DNA of 64,000 bases from CAYYIS01 sp964470965 (GCA_964470965.1 CAYYIS010000028.1:1-64000), one strand, 5' to 3'. Counted from the first letter of the stretch, positions 43,941 to 52,608 are shown. Translations and numbers: made by a program. The notes: generated from the letters alone by a model not told the origin.

Positions 43941-44135
43941 ATGTCAGAAAGTAGTCCGTGCCCACAATGCCGCATGATGTTGACACACATCGCAGGCGCC
44001 CATTACCGGTGTTCAGCCTGCGATGCGGATTACGGCGTCTTCCGAAAGCAGGCACCGTACATTGGTGTAAGGTGCGTCCGGCTTACAACGGAGGCACAGA
44101 TACGGATGGTGGAAAAAAGAGATGTGACGGAATAA
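43941..44135 (+). CDS. Small zinc-ribbon protein, probably leaderless
   Basis: Protein of 64 aa with two C-x2-C knuckles (CPQC at 7-10 and CSAC at 24-27), the spacing of a zinc ribbon, followed by a basic C-terminal half. The frame is open far upstream, but that part is the antisense of the Tm-1-like gene. ATG 43941 lies exactly where transcription should start from the promoter at 43906-43934, so the mRNA is expected to lack a leader. A strong bidirectional terminator follows 2 bp after the stop. Function unknown; such small ribbons bind RNA or proteins. Confidence 0.7.
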   Translation: MSESSPCPQCRMMLTHIAGAHYRCSACDADYGVFRKQAPYIGVRCVRLTTEAQIRMVEKRDVTE

Positions 44136-44137
44136 AA

Positions 44138-44174
44138 AAGAAACGGGCGTGTAGATACAACACGCCCGTTTCTT
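44138..44174. terminator. Bidirectional terminator
   Basis: A perfect 15-bp stem (AAGAAACGGGCGTGT and complement) with a 7-nt loop, flanked by an A-tract on the left and T-rich DNA on the right arm. It lies between the convergent zinc-ribbon gene and the ribonucleotide reductase gene and can serve both. Confidence 0.9.
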
Positions 44175-44197
44175 AAATCTTACCAGTTTATCAAGAC

Positions 44198-46990
44198 TTA
44201 CGAACAACCGCTCGTGGTACCGCATTCGCGGCATACGTAGCAGGAGCCGTTGCGGGTCATAAGACTTCCGCAGTCCGCACAGGAAGGCGCATCCGCCTGT
44301 GCAATGTATACCGCCTGCTCCCTAGCTTCAAGCGGGTTCGCAACCGGTACCGATGGCGTGTCAATCACATCATCTGAATCGTCCGCCGTCGCGTACGTTT
44401 GCGCTTCTTCGGGTAGGAACTTGACGCCCAACCACCGAAAAATGTAATCCATAATCGACTTGGCTATCGGGACATCTTTGTTGCCGGTAAAACCGGCGGG
44501 TTCGAATCGCATGTGGCTGAACTTCCGGACCAGGCTTTCCAGTGGTACACCGTACTGGAGAGAAACAGAAATAGCGGTAGCGAACGCGTCCATCAAACCG
44601 GATACCGTACTTCCCTCCTTCGACATGCGCAGGAAAATCTCCCCCGGCTGACCGTCTTCGAACAACCCAACCGTCAGATACCCTTCGTGTCCGGCGATGC
44701 TGAATTTGTGGGTAATCGCCTGCCGTTCGTCAGGGAGACGCCGGCGGCTAGGTGCGGTTTCCGCATCATCGGTAGAAGTTGACTCCGTAGATTTGGTGCT
44801 GAGCGGCTGGGTTCGCTTCGAACCGTCCCGGTAGACAGCCAGCGCCTTTAGACCGAGTTTTCCACCTTCAAGGTACACCTGGGTGATGTCTTCCACTGTG
44901 GCATCGTTGGGCAGATTGACCGTCTTCGAAATGGCACCCGAGATAAATGGCTGTGCCGCCCCCATCATATTGATGTGTCCCATATGATTGATGGTCCGAG
45001 TACCCTTTTCCGCCCGGAATGCACAATCGAAAACTGCCAGATCCTCGTCGTTTAGATGGGGTGCACCTTCGATAGTGCCGTGTTCATCGATATACGCAGC
45101 GATCGCTTCGATCTGCTCCTCTTCGTATCCCAACTTCGCCAGAGCGGAGTGAACAGACTGGTTGACGATTTTCATGACACCGCCGCCGACGAGTCGTTTG
45201 TATTTAACGAGGGCGATATCCGGCTCGATACCGGTGGTATCACAGTCCATCATGAATGCGATGGTTCCCGTCGGCGCCAACACGGTGGCCTGGGAATTCT
45301 TATATCCTGACTTATGTCCAAACGCTAGAGCGTCGTCCCAAGCGTCCCGTGCATCGGCCCACAGAGTCGGGTCCACGAGATCCTGATCGATATCGTCCAC
45401 AGCGGCACGATGTTTTTCTATCACGCGCAACATAGGTTTGCGGTTTTCTTTGTATCCCGCGAACGGTCCCAGCTCACCCGCTATACAGGAAGACTGACGG
45501 TAGGCTCGGCCGGTCATCAACGCCGTGATGGCACCGGCATAGGCGCGGCCGTTGTCGCTGTCGTACGGTAGACCGAGCGCCATCAGCAGGGCGCCCAGGT
45601 TCGCGTAACCCAAGCCCAACTGCCGGAATGCCCGTGCGTTTTCGCCAATCTTCTCCGTTGGATAGCTGGCCCTGTCTACAATGATGTCCTGGGCCAAAAT
45701 CATGATGTCGACTGTGTGCTTGAATCCCTCCGTATCGAACGTACCGTCTTCTTTCAGATACCGCAGCAGGTTTATCGATGCCAGGTTACAGGCGCTGTTG
45801 TCCAGATGCATGTATTCAGAGCACGGATTGCTAGCGTTAATTCGGTCCGTATTGGAGCAGGTGTGCCAGTCGTTGATGGTAGTATCGTACTGCATCCCCG
45901 GATCACCACAGTGCCAGGCGGCCTCCGCTATCTTTTGCATCAGATCGCTCGCCTTGTGCGACTCGATGGTTTTCTTATCCGTAACCGCATGAAGATCCCA
46001 GTCTTGATCTTTTTCCACCGCCTTGAGGAAATCATCTGTCACACGTACGGAGTTGTTCGCGTTCTGAAACTGGATCGAACTCCAAGCATCGCCGTTGAGA
46101 GACATATCCCATCCTGCGTCCCCAAGCGCATACGCTTTCTTTTCTTCATTGGCCTTGCACTCGATGAATTCGGTGACATCCGGATGGTCCACATCCAGCA
46201 CCACCATCTTTGCGGCGCGGCGCGTTTTTCCGCCCGACTTAATCGACCCGGCCACCGAATCGGCGGCCCGCATAAATGACACCGGACCGGAAGCCTGCCC
46301 ACCGCTCGAGAGTGTTTCCTTGGAGGACCGAATTTTCGAGAGATTCACACCCGCGCCGGAACCGCCCTTGAAGATCATCCCCTCGGTTTTGCACCATTCC
46401 AGGATGGCCTCCATGGAATCATCAGCGGACAGAATAAAGCAGGCCGAACACTGTGGATGATCATCCACTCCCATATTGAACCATACCGGACTATTGAACG
46501 TAGCCTTCTGGTTCAAGATGATGTGGGTCAGTTCGTCGTGGAAGATTTGGGCATCCTCTTCCGTGGAAAAATAACCCTGCTCACGTCCCCAGGCGGTCAT
46601 GGTATCCGTGATGCGATTGATCATCTGCCGGACACTACGCTCACGCTGCGGCGTTCCTATCGGCCCGCGAAAGTACTTCGACACCACCACGTTCGTAGCC
46701 AGCTGAGACCAGGTTTTCGGTATCTCTACATCCGTCTGCTCAAAGACTACCTTGCCGCCATCTCCTGAAATGGACGCCGACCGATGTTCCCATTCCACCA
46801 ATTCAAACGGGTCCTCACCGGCTTTCGTAAAGCGTCGGTCGACAGTCAATCCGGTGTGTGCCGACATTTCGCCCCCTGATTCCTTCTTTGGTTTTTTGCC
46901 GTTATGATCAGGCGAGGTCCCATTTGCGGGTTGTATTGCGATCTGAAGTTCCTCTTCCACCACACCCGGAACGGTCTCATTAGTTGCCAT
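44198..46990 (-). CDS. nrdJ: Class II (B12-dependent) ribonucleotide reductase
   Basis: Protein of 930 aa that reduces ribonucleotides using adenosylcobalamin. It has the NrdJ-type N-terminal region, the radical-site barrel with CSACFILSADDSM, GSGAGVNLSKIRSS and NPCSEYMHLDNSACNLASINL, and the late APTGTIAFMMDCDTTGIEPD loop. The C-terminal Cys-rich tail (CADCGSLMTRNGSCYVCRECG) forms the zinc site and the redox-active shuttle. No intein is present. GGAGG precedes the ATG by 7 bp. nrdR lies just upstream on the same strand, so the pair may form one NrdR-controlled unit. The enzyme works with or without oxygen. Confidence 0.96.
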   Translation of the reverse strand: MATNETVPGVVEEELQIAIQPANGTSPDHNGKKPKKESGGEMSAHTGLTVDRRFTKAGEDPFELVEWEHRSASISGDGGKVVFEQTDVEIPKTWSQLATNVVVSKYFRGPIGTPQRERSVRQMINRITDTMTAWGREQGYFSTEEDAQIFHDELTHIILNQKATFNSPVWFNMGVDDHPQCSACFILSADDSMEAILEWCKTEGMIFKGGSGAGVNLSKIRSSKETLSSGGQASGPVSFMRAADSVAGSIKSGGKTRRAAKMVVLDVDHPDVTEFIECKANEEKKAYALGDAGWDMSLNGDAWSSIQFQNANNSVRVTDDFLKAVEKDQDWDLHAVTDKKTIESHKASDLMQKIAEAAWHCGDPGMQYDTTINDWHTCSNTDRINASNPCSEYMHLDNSACNLASINLLRYLKEDGTFDTEGFKHTVDIMILAQDIIVDRASYPTEKIGENARAFRQLGLGYANLGALLMALGLPYDSDNGRAYAGAITALMTGRAYRQSSCIAGELGPFAGYKENRKPMLRVIEKHRAAVDDIDQDLVDPTLWADARDAWDDALAFGHKSGYKNSQATVLAPTGTIAFMMDCDTTGIEPDIALVKYKRLVGGGVMKIVNQSVHSALAKLGYEEEQIEAIAAYIDEHGTIEGAPHLNDEDLAVFDCAFRAEKGTRTINHMGHINMMGAAQPFISGAISKTVNLPNDATVEDITQVYLEGGKLGLKALAVYRDGSKRTQPLSTKSTESTSTDDAETAPSRRRLPDERQAITHKFSIAGHEGYLTVGLFEDGQPGEIFLRMSKEGSTVSGLMDAFATAISVSLQYGVPLESLVRKFSHMRFEPAGFTGNKDVPIAKSIMDYIFRWLGVKFLPEEAQTYATADDSDDVIDTPSVPVANPLEAREQAVYIAQADAPSCADCGSLMTRNGSCYVCRECGTTSGCS

Positions 46991-47070
46991 TATACTACCT
47001 CCACACCTTATTGTTTTTTTTATCTATAAACTTGATTAATTAAACATCATATCATTTAGAATCCAGACTG

Positions 47071-47529
47071 TCAATTATTTCGCTGGTCCATCTGCTGTAG
47101 TTCCTCGATGAATTCATTCCGATCCTTGAATTCCCGGTACACAGAGGCAAACCGCACATATGCTACATCATCCAACTTACGTAATTCCTGCATAATAAAT
47201 TCACCTATACGTTTCGAGGGCACTTCTCTTTCGTTCAGGCTCGTCAGAAAAAACGCGACCCGGTCCACGATCTCATGAATCTGATCGACCGAAACCGACC
47301 GTTTGGTGAAGGCAAGCTGAAGTCCATGAAACACTTTCCCGCGATCAAATGCCTCGCGGCGGCCATCGGACTTAACGACCATCAATTCTTCCTCTTCGAT
47401 GGTTTCATAAGTAGTGAAGCGTTTGTCGCACGTTAGACACTCACGCCGACGCCGGATAGCACGGCCCTGTTGCGCAGTTCGTGAATCAACCACATGGCTA
47501 TCAAGCGCGCCGCACGCCGGGCATCGCAT
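47071..47529 (-). CDS. nrdR: Transcriptional repressor NrdR
   Basis: Protein of 152 aa, the canonical length. The N-terminal zinc ribbon has Cys3, Cys6, Cys31 and Cys34 (CPAC and CLTC). It is followed by the ATP-cone domain (VVKSDGRREAFDRGKVFHGL) that senses ATP/dATP and controls binding to NrdR boxes at ribonucleotide reductase genes. It lies 80 bp upstream of nrdJ in the same direction. AGGAGA precedes the ATG. Confidence 0.97.
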   Translation of the reverse strand: MRCPACGALDSHVVDSRTAQQGRAIRRRRECLTCDKRFTTYETIEEEELMVVKSDGRREAFDRGKVFHGLQLAFTKRSVSVDQIHEIVDRVAFFLTSLNEREVPSKRIGEFIMQELRKLDDVAYVRFASVYREFKDRNEFIEELQQMDQRNN

Positions 47530-47599
47530 TATTAGATTTCTCCTAACAATATATCATGCATTTATTTTGGCATCAAGTTATCAGCCGCTATGCTATGAT

Positions 47600-47634
47600 C
47601 GATAACCCCGCAACGTTCTGCTGCGGGGTTATCG
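47600..47634. terminator. Strong hairpin upstream of nrdR
   Basis: A perfect 13-bp inverted repeat (CGATAACCCCGCA and complement) with a 9-nt loop, 70 bp before the nrdR start. No T-run follows. It could insulate the divergent nrdR and mpnS units or act in the nrdR leader. Confidence 0.5.
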
Positions 47635-47700
47635 AAGGCGTATTTAAATAATTAATTTTGGAGGTTAATGCCTACTTATTGTGGAACACGTCTAATCATT

Positions 47701-47716
47701 ATACAAGATATAGTAT
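47701..47716. promoter_or_regulatory. NrdR-box-like palindrome
   Basis: ATACAAGATATAGTAT agrees with the NrdR box consensus (ACACWATATATWGTGT) at 13 of 16 positions. It lies in the divergent region between nrdR and mpnS. Functional boxes normally come in pairs; a second copy was not found by eye. Confidence 0.35.
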
Positions 47717-47833
47717 GTCCAGTCAATTCTTTTTTATACGTTTTTGAATTATCACCAAAACATTGAGCCGTTTCTGAAAGGAATGTGAAATTTCAAAACA
47801 TACACTCGGCTACCATTACCGGATAGAAACCAC

Positions 47834-47862
47834 TTGACAGTAAATTTCCCCGTTTCAATTAT
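47834..47862 (+). promoter_or_regulatory. Promoter candidate for mpnS
   Basis: A perfect TTGACA (47834-47839) and AATTAT (47857-47862, 4/6) are separated by 17 bp. The start of transcription would fall about 120 bp before the mpnS ATG. Confidence 0.5.
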
Positions 47863-47989
47863 GAAAAACTATCAAATCTTAAAATTGTTTTATTTTCTAG
47901 AACTTTCTCTCTTTGCAGTGCCATCGGCTCACGCTGTATTTTAATCCCCGTGAATCTCAATCCTACAAAGTCTCCGGAGGCAATAATCA

Positions 47990-49360
47990 ATGGATCATGA
48001 CCGCTTGTACATTGATTTGCAGTTGGGCTGGTTTCAAAACCAGATGAACGGCTGGAAACGCACGGTGGCATCTCTTGCGTCTGACATAAAATGGTCTCAA
48101 GATGATCTGGAACGTATGTTCCAGGGCAGGACCGACAGAGATGAACTGCAGACGCTTGCCATTGCGATGAGTCAGGTCTATCCAACCACGCTGGAAAAGC
48201 TGCTGATGCCAACGAATGACACATTAAACAACGTACTGATCATGCGCGCCTGCGATTCGATCGCTTCGAGCAGAATATATGAACGGGTGAACGGCATGAA
48301 CGAAACCGTACCCTACTATGAATATCGGGATACCGCCATGTCCGTTCTTAGCCCCATAAAGCCTGAATGGATAAAGGAGGAAGTCAACGTAGACGGCACT
48401 GATCCGGATGATCCTAAGGTGGTTTACAACAAGGGGCACTTCGAACATCAGATGACCTTCTTCATCGGCCCGGTCAACTTCTACTATCGAGTCCACGGCG
48501 TTTCATACATGGCGGAAATGGAGACCGGGGATTCCAATTACATTACACCGTTCAATCCCCATAGCTTTACAACCAGGGACAGCAACCGTCTGGCGTTAAT
48601 CATCGCGGTTACGTTCGAAGGTGATGTAGCTCGGGCGCAGAAAGAGATGTACATCCTGGGCAGTGATCGCGGTGCGAAGCGGTTTTATCTGGACGCCAGC
48701 AACGGACCGAAGGCGCAGATCAAATTACTATACCAGCATATGAGAGCCGAATATCTACGGCCTGAGGATCTGACTGAACTGCTGCATGACACCGAAATCT
48801 CAACGGACGATATCCTAAATGAAAATAGCATGTTCTCTGAATATGAGCGTGAACTACTCTCCCGCAAGCTGCACATCGCGCCGAACGATCTGATGGTTTC
48901 CGAATATGATGAAACGGCCCAGGTTCTCATTAAACAACATGACGCTTCTCGGGGACGGGGTTTTCCTGATTCTGATAACCCTCAGTATATGATTCATCCA
49001 CTAGTGCGTTCTCCCTGGATGCCTCAAATGAAGGGATTCAACATCGAGGTTCTGGCCCATGAGCCTGATCTGCAGAACGGAATCGAATCACCCTTGCATC
49101 AATATCTGTTCAACTACGGCGATACACCGGTAAATATAGCTTGGTCAGCCGATGGTCATAGTCACGAAGACCGGCTGGAGCCAGAAGATTCGATCTACCT
49201 GCAACCCTGGGTGCGCCTCGCCCTGGGCGCAGGAGACGGGAATTCGGGCAGAATGCTTTCCCTAGGCGTTACGGGAGCCATCACTTCCGCCGTCCAGCAA
49301 GAGTTGTCCCGCATGCCGGATATCCAACGCGTCTCTAAAGAAACGACCGGGTGGTTTTAG
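47990..49360 (+). CDS. mpnS: Methylphosphonate synthase (MPnS), HEPD/MPnS family
   Basis: Non-haem iron oxygenase of 456 aa that should convert 2-hydroxyethylphosphonate to methylphosphonate. The domain order matches HEPD/MPnS: an N-terminal helix-turn-helix-like domain (about 20-70), a cupin, a second helical domain (about 245-310) and a second cupin. The helical part aligns with HEPD around its phosphonate-binding Lys16 (here Lys23). The first cupin has NKGHFEHQ, giving His150 and Gln154, and GDSNYITPFNPHS, giving His191. HEPD has Glu176 as an iron ligand six residues before its last His; here that position is Ile185. The His, Gln, His pattern with Ile replacing Glu is the MPnS arrangement (His148, Gln152, Ile184, His190 in Nitrosopumilus, from memory). 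CGGAGG lies 9 bp before the ATG. A phosphonoacetaldehyde reductase gene follows 28 bp later. Confidence 0.88.
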   Translation: MDHDRLYIDLQLGWFQNQMNGWKRTVASLASDIKWSQDDLERMFQGRTDRDELQTLAIAMSQVYPTTLEKLLMPTNDTLNNVLIMRACDSIASSRIYERVNGMNETVPYYEYRDTAMSVLSPIKPEWIKEEVNVDGTDPDDPKVVYNKGHFEHQMTFFIGPVNFYYRVHGVSYMAEMETGDSNYITPFNPHSFTTRDSNRLALIIAVTFEGDVARAQKEMYILGSDRGAKRFYLDASNGPKAQIKLLYQHMRAEYLRPEDLTELLHDTEISTDDILNENSMFSEYERELLSRKLHIAPNDLMVSEYDETAQVLIKQHDASRGRGFPDSDNPQYMIHPLVRSPWMPQMKGFNIEVLAHEPDLQNGIESPLHQYLFNYGDTPVNIAWSADGHSHEDRLEPEDSIYLQPWVRLALGAGDGNSGRMLSLGVTGAITSAVQQELSRMPDIQRVSKETTGWF

Positions 49361-49388
49361 ACTGACACATGGAGAGCCAAATACGTCT

Positions 49389-50582
49389 ATGTTGCTGATG
49401 AATCCGTGCCAACCCGGAGCGAAAATCCATAATGCATCGAAGGAAACCTGCCTGCTGGACCAGCTCGAAGTCGAGCGACCGGAAGCCATACTCGTCGTAC
49501 GCGGCAACAGCGCCTACCACACGGGCCGCTTCAGTCCCCAAAAACTCATCGGACGGCAAATTACCGATTATCTAGCCGGACGAGGCTTGGCGACTGATCG
49601 ATTGAATCAGACATCGGGGTTCTTTGGATATCCCACTACAGACGATGTGCAACGGGTGATAGATCTGATAGCTGACCAGGGTACTGATCTTATCATAGGT
49701 GTAGGCGGCGGCATGGTCATGGACATCGCCAAAATGGCTGCTATTTTGGCCACCCAGAACGAGAAGCCGGAAGTCTATATCACCGGTAAAGCGGAACTCC
49801 GCCCGCGGCGTATCCGCCTCATTCTGATCCCTACCACTGCCGGTACAGGCGCCGATGTCACACATTTTTAGGTTGTATATATTGAAAAAGTAAAATACTC
49901 CCTGGCGTACACTAGCATGGGGGCGGACCTTGCGTTTCTGCTGCCGGAATTGACCTATGACTTACCGGCCGCCGTGACTGCTACGTCTGGCTTCGATGCC
50001 ATCGCACAGGCCATAGAAGCGTTCTGGTCGGTCAGTGCCACGATCAAGACACGACGGTACAGCACTCAGGCGCTGGGCCTGCTGATTCCGTACATCGAGG
50101 CAGCAGTGAATCGACCGACAGAAAAAGATAGAAAGGCCATGCTGCTCGGTTCGTGTTATGCGGGCCAGGCGATCAACATCGCCAGAACTACCTGGGCACA
50201 TGCAGCATCGTACTGGTTGACCGCAAACAAAGGCATCGCCCACGGCCACAGCGTTATGCTAACGCTGCCCTACCTCTTTCCTCTCATAGACAAAGCAGAC
50301 GATCATGCAATGCAAAACACGGCATCACTGACAGCGGCGCAGCTCCGGAAACGTATGGCCAAATTGTATGAAGTACTCGGCGTTCGGGACGGACAGGATG
50401 CACGGCGGCGACTACACAGCCTCATGGAGGCATGCGGACTCGAGCATAGCCTGGAACGCCTGGGGGTGAGTCCATCGGAATACGGAGATATCCTGGACAG
50501 CCTCAATCCCGAGAGGATGAAAAATATGCCTGTCAATATCTCCAGAGAATCGGGATTGCAGATTCTTCAGGAAGCTACATAG
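49389..50582 (+). pseudogene. Phosphonoacetaldehyde reductase gene with one in-frame TAG
   Basis: Iron-type alcohol dehydrogenase related to PhpC, which reduces phosphonoacetaldehyde to 2-hydroxyethylphosphonate, the MPnS substrate. The reading frame runs 398 codons, but codon 161 (49869-49871) is TAG. Sequence continues in frame and in register on both sides: PTTAGTGADVTHF before the stop, and VVYIEKVKYSL after it, where relatives have an uninterrupted stretch. Other family landmarks are VGGGMVMDIAKM, GFDAIAQAIEAFWSV (Gln where classical members have His, as in PhpC-type enzymes), AINIARTTWAHAASY and GIAHGHSVMLTLPY. The start at ATG 49389 has GGAGAG 12 bp upstream. It may be a nonsense mutation, a base-calling error, or a read-through codon. 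Confidence 0.82.
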
Positions 50583-50618
50583 AGGGGCGGAAGTCTGTTA
50601 CCGGCAACCTTGGGAATA

Positions 50619-51755
50619 CTACGAGGGGTTATTCAGCAAAGAAACGATATATTCAGCGCCGACCTCCGATGATCGGCCGAAATTGAACGTACATTCATCG
50701 TACAGCCGGGTGATGCGCTCTTTGAATTCAGACCGGTTTTCTCTCAAATACTCGATAGCCTTAGGCACTTTGTCGATTTCATCGGGTGATACAACGCAGC
50801 CCATATTGGTACGTGCGTCCACTTCCAGTGTCGGCAGCTCCAGATCTTTGTACCGGTCGTTGTTAATCTTCAATGGAACGTCGAGGAATAGAACCGGCCT
50901 TCCTGTACCAAGCGCGTATTCGAGGGAAACGCCTGAATAGTCCGAGATCAGGATGTCCGCTTTGAACAGGGAATCATAGGTGGCGACGGACAGTTCGAAT
51001 GTTAAGGCCTGATGATCCCCGAATCGCCCCCGAATCCGGTCAATCACCTCAGGTGTTCTTTTTACCATTTCCGGATGCGGCCTGACTATTAACTTATATC
51101 CGTTCTCTAACAACAATTCGACCAATGACTCTCCCACGGATTCCAGGATGCTTCCTTTTCCCCAAGACGGTGCAATCAGAACAGTATTGCCAGGTGGTGC
51201 CTCTGCGTATTCGGATTCCTGAAACGCCCGGTAGAGTGTCTCCAGCCGATAATACCCGGCTTCGACCAGCTGCTTTTGAGGAACATCGTACAGTGACTCG
51301 TGTTTACGGAGTTCTCTGATGTGATGCGGGCCAACGCACAGGATGGAGTCATAGTGGTCGAAAGCCCCGAAGCGGTAGATCATGTGGGTGCTGACCAGAG
51401 AATGGTACGCATACACATAGTGGACCGGATACTGAGAGCGTTTCAGGTAGAAATGATTCAAGTCCGTCAACGTCATGACGAGGACATGGCACTGGATACT
51501 GTTCATGACGAGCGTAAGGAGACGCTCGAAGTAAAAAGGCTGCACGCCGTCCGGCGGGTTCGTAAGGATAGGATCGTCCGCTCCGCTCGTAATATAGTAT
51601 ACAGTCTCACCATGTGTTTTTGTTAACGTCCGGACAAGCCCTTCTAGATAGCCGTAGTATTGATGATTCTCATGGAAGAAAACGATGCGTTTTTCATCCG
51701 GCGGTATTTTCTGAAAACGGAACCAGGCATAGAGTTCATTTAAGAATTTTTTCAT
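50619..51755 (-). CDS. CDP-glycerol:poly(glycerophosphate) transferase-like (TagF-type) protein
   Basis: Protein of 378 aa with the TagB/TagF-type phosphotransferase fold. Recognisable parts are the HSLVSTHMIYRFGAFDHYDSILCVGP region (starting near residue 118, with the catalytic-type His), VLIAPSWGKGS, YKLIVRPHPEM and the CDP-binding ILISDYSGVSLEYALGTGRPV segment. These enzymes move a phospho-alcohol from a CDP carrier onto a polymer. The gene overlaps the upstream cytidylyltransferase gene by 4 bp (ATGA) and faces the mpnS/reductase unit. I infer transfer of a CDP-activated phosphonate or phospho-alcohol to a cell-surface glycan. No membrane helix is visible. Confidence 0.82.
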   Translation of the reverse strand: MKKFLNELYAWFRFQKIPPDEKRIVFFHENHQYYGYLEGLVRTLTKTHGETVYYITSGADDPILTNPPDGVQPFYFERLLTLVMNSIQCHVLVMTLTDLNHFYLKRSQYPVHYVYAYHSLVSTHMIYRFGAFDHYDSILCVGPHHIRELRKHESLYDVPQKQLVEAGYYRLETLYRAFQESEYAEAPPGNTVLIAPSWGKGSILESVGESLVELLLENGYKLIVRPHPEMVKRTPEVIDRIRGRFGDHQALTFELSVATYDSLFKADILISDYSGVSLEYALGTGRPVLFLDVPLKINNDRYKDLELPTLEVDARTNMGCVVSPDEIDKVPKAIEYLRENRSEFKERITRLYDECTFNFGRSSEVGAEYIVSLLNNPS

Positions 51756-52516
51756 GAGGGTTTGTCGACGAATTCAGAAGTTCGTACACGGGTTATGTCC
51801 TGTATGGTATCCACTTCGTACCAGCCCCGCTCTATCGGTACGACCTGTACCTTGATCCCATAGCCTATCATATACTGAAGCAGATCGGTCACGTACGCCT
51901 TCCGGAATTCCGCTGCCCGGACGAATGGTTTGCCGGTAAAAGCTGCAGCAGCCTGGTGATAATATCTTTTAAATCTCTCCGCTCCCTCCCGTGAAAATTT
52001 CATTAAACCGATAAACTCTCCCCGGGCATCATCGGGGTGATTAATTACCTTTCCGATCTCCCGGACGTATCCATCCTCGTCAAACACCACTTTTTCCGCC
52101 TCTGATATCGGATGGTCACTCCGGCCTACGTACTGCGTTTTCCATCCCACATCGACAACAACCGCAATGCTTCCGCCAGAGGCCTTAAGTCGGCCCACCA
52201 CATCCGGATGAAAAATGATATCCGAATAGGATGCCATAAATGTGTCATCCATAGCCGACTCCGCATGCATCAGGGAGAGCAGGATATTGTTGGATTTATA
52301 ACTCGCGTTAAGGTAGTACGTTATATCCGGAAGATCAATCTTCTCATGCTTGTACCCTTTAACTACATGAATGTCGTTAATGTCATGGGCCCTGTAGGCA
52401 TCCAGCTGATACTGCAAAATGCTTTTTCCATCAACAGGGAGCAGACACTTGGGGGTGTCCTCTGTCAAGTGCTCGAGCCGGGATCCCATGCCGGCAGCGA
52501 CAATAATAGCTTTCAT
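51752..52516 (-). CDS. PntC/LicC-like cytidylyltransferase
   Basis: Nucleotidyltransferase of 254 aa. The N-terminal signature is AIIVAAGMGSRLEHLTEDTPKC in residues 3-24 (G-x-G-x-R and the late Lys). It is followed by ILQYQLDAYRAHDIND, YKSNNILLSLMHA, ASYSDIIFHPDVV with the metal-binding Asp, and GEFIGLMKFSREG. This is the pattern of phosphocholine cytidylyltransferases and of PntC, which activates phosphonates such as 2-aminoethylphosphonate with CTP. ATG 52516 is chosen; the in-frame TTG 52555 adds residues with no homology. The operon with a TagF-like gene and the closeness of mpnS favour a phosphonate substrate, but phosphocholine or glycerol phosphate cannot be excluded. Confidence 0.82.
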   Translation of the reverse strand: MKAIIVAAGMGSRLEHLTEDTPKCLLPVDGKSILQYQLDAYRAHDINDIHVVKGYKHEKIDLPDITYYLNASYKSNNILLSLMHAESAMDDTFMASYSDIIFHPDVVGRLKASGGSIAVVVDVGWKTQYVGRSDHPISEAEKVVFDEDGYVREIGKVINHPDDARGEFIGLMKFSREGAERFKRYYHQAAAAFTGKPFVRAAEFRKAYVTDLLQYMIGYGIKVQVVPIERGWYEVDTIQDITRVRTSEFVDKPS

Positions 52517-52608
52517 AGTATCGTTCTGCCTAAACTGTAAGTTATTGGTAATCAAATCGTGTCATAGTTATAACAATCCGAAAGCCGGGTGTCAATGGAA
52601 GAAACGCG

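Noticed and set aside
44198..46990. Possible intein in the ribonucleotide reductase, given its 930 residues
   Set aside because: The catalytic motifs are evenly spaced and no splice-junction blocks were seen; class II enzymes of this length are normal.
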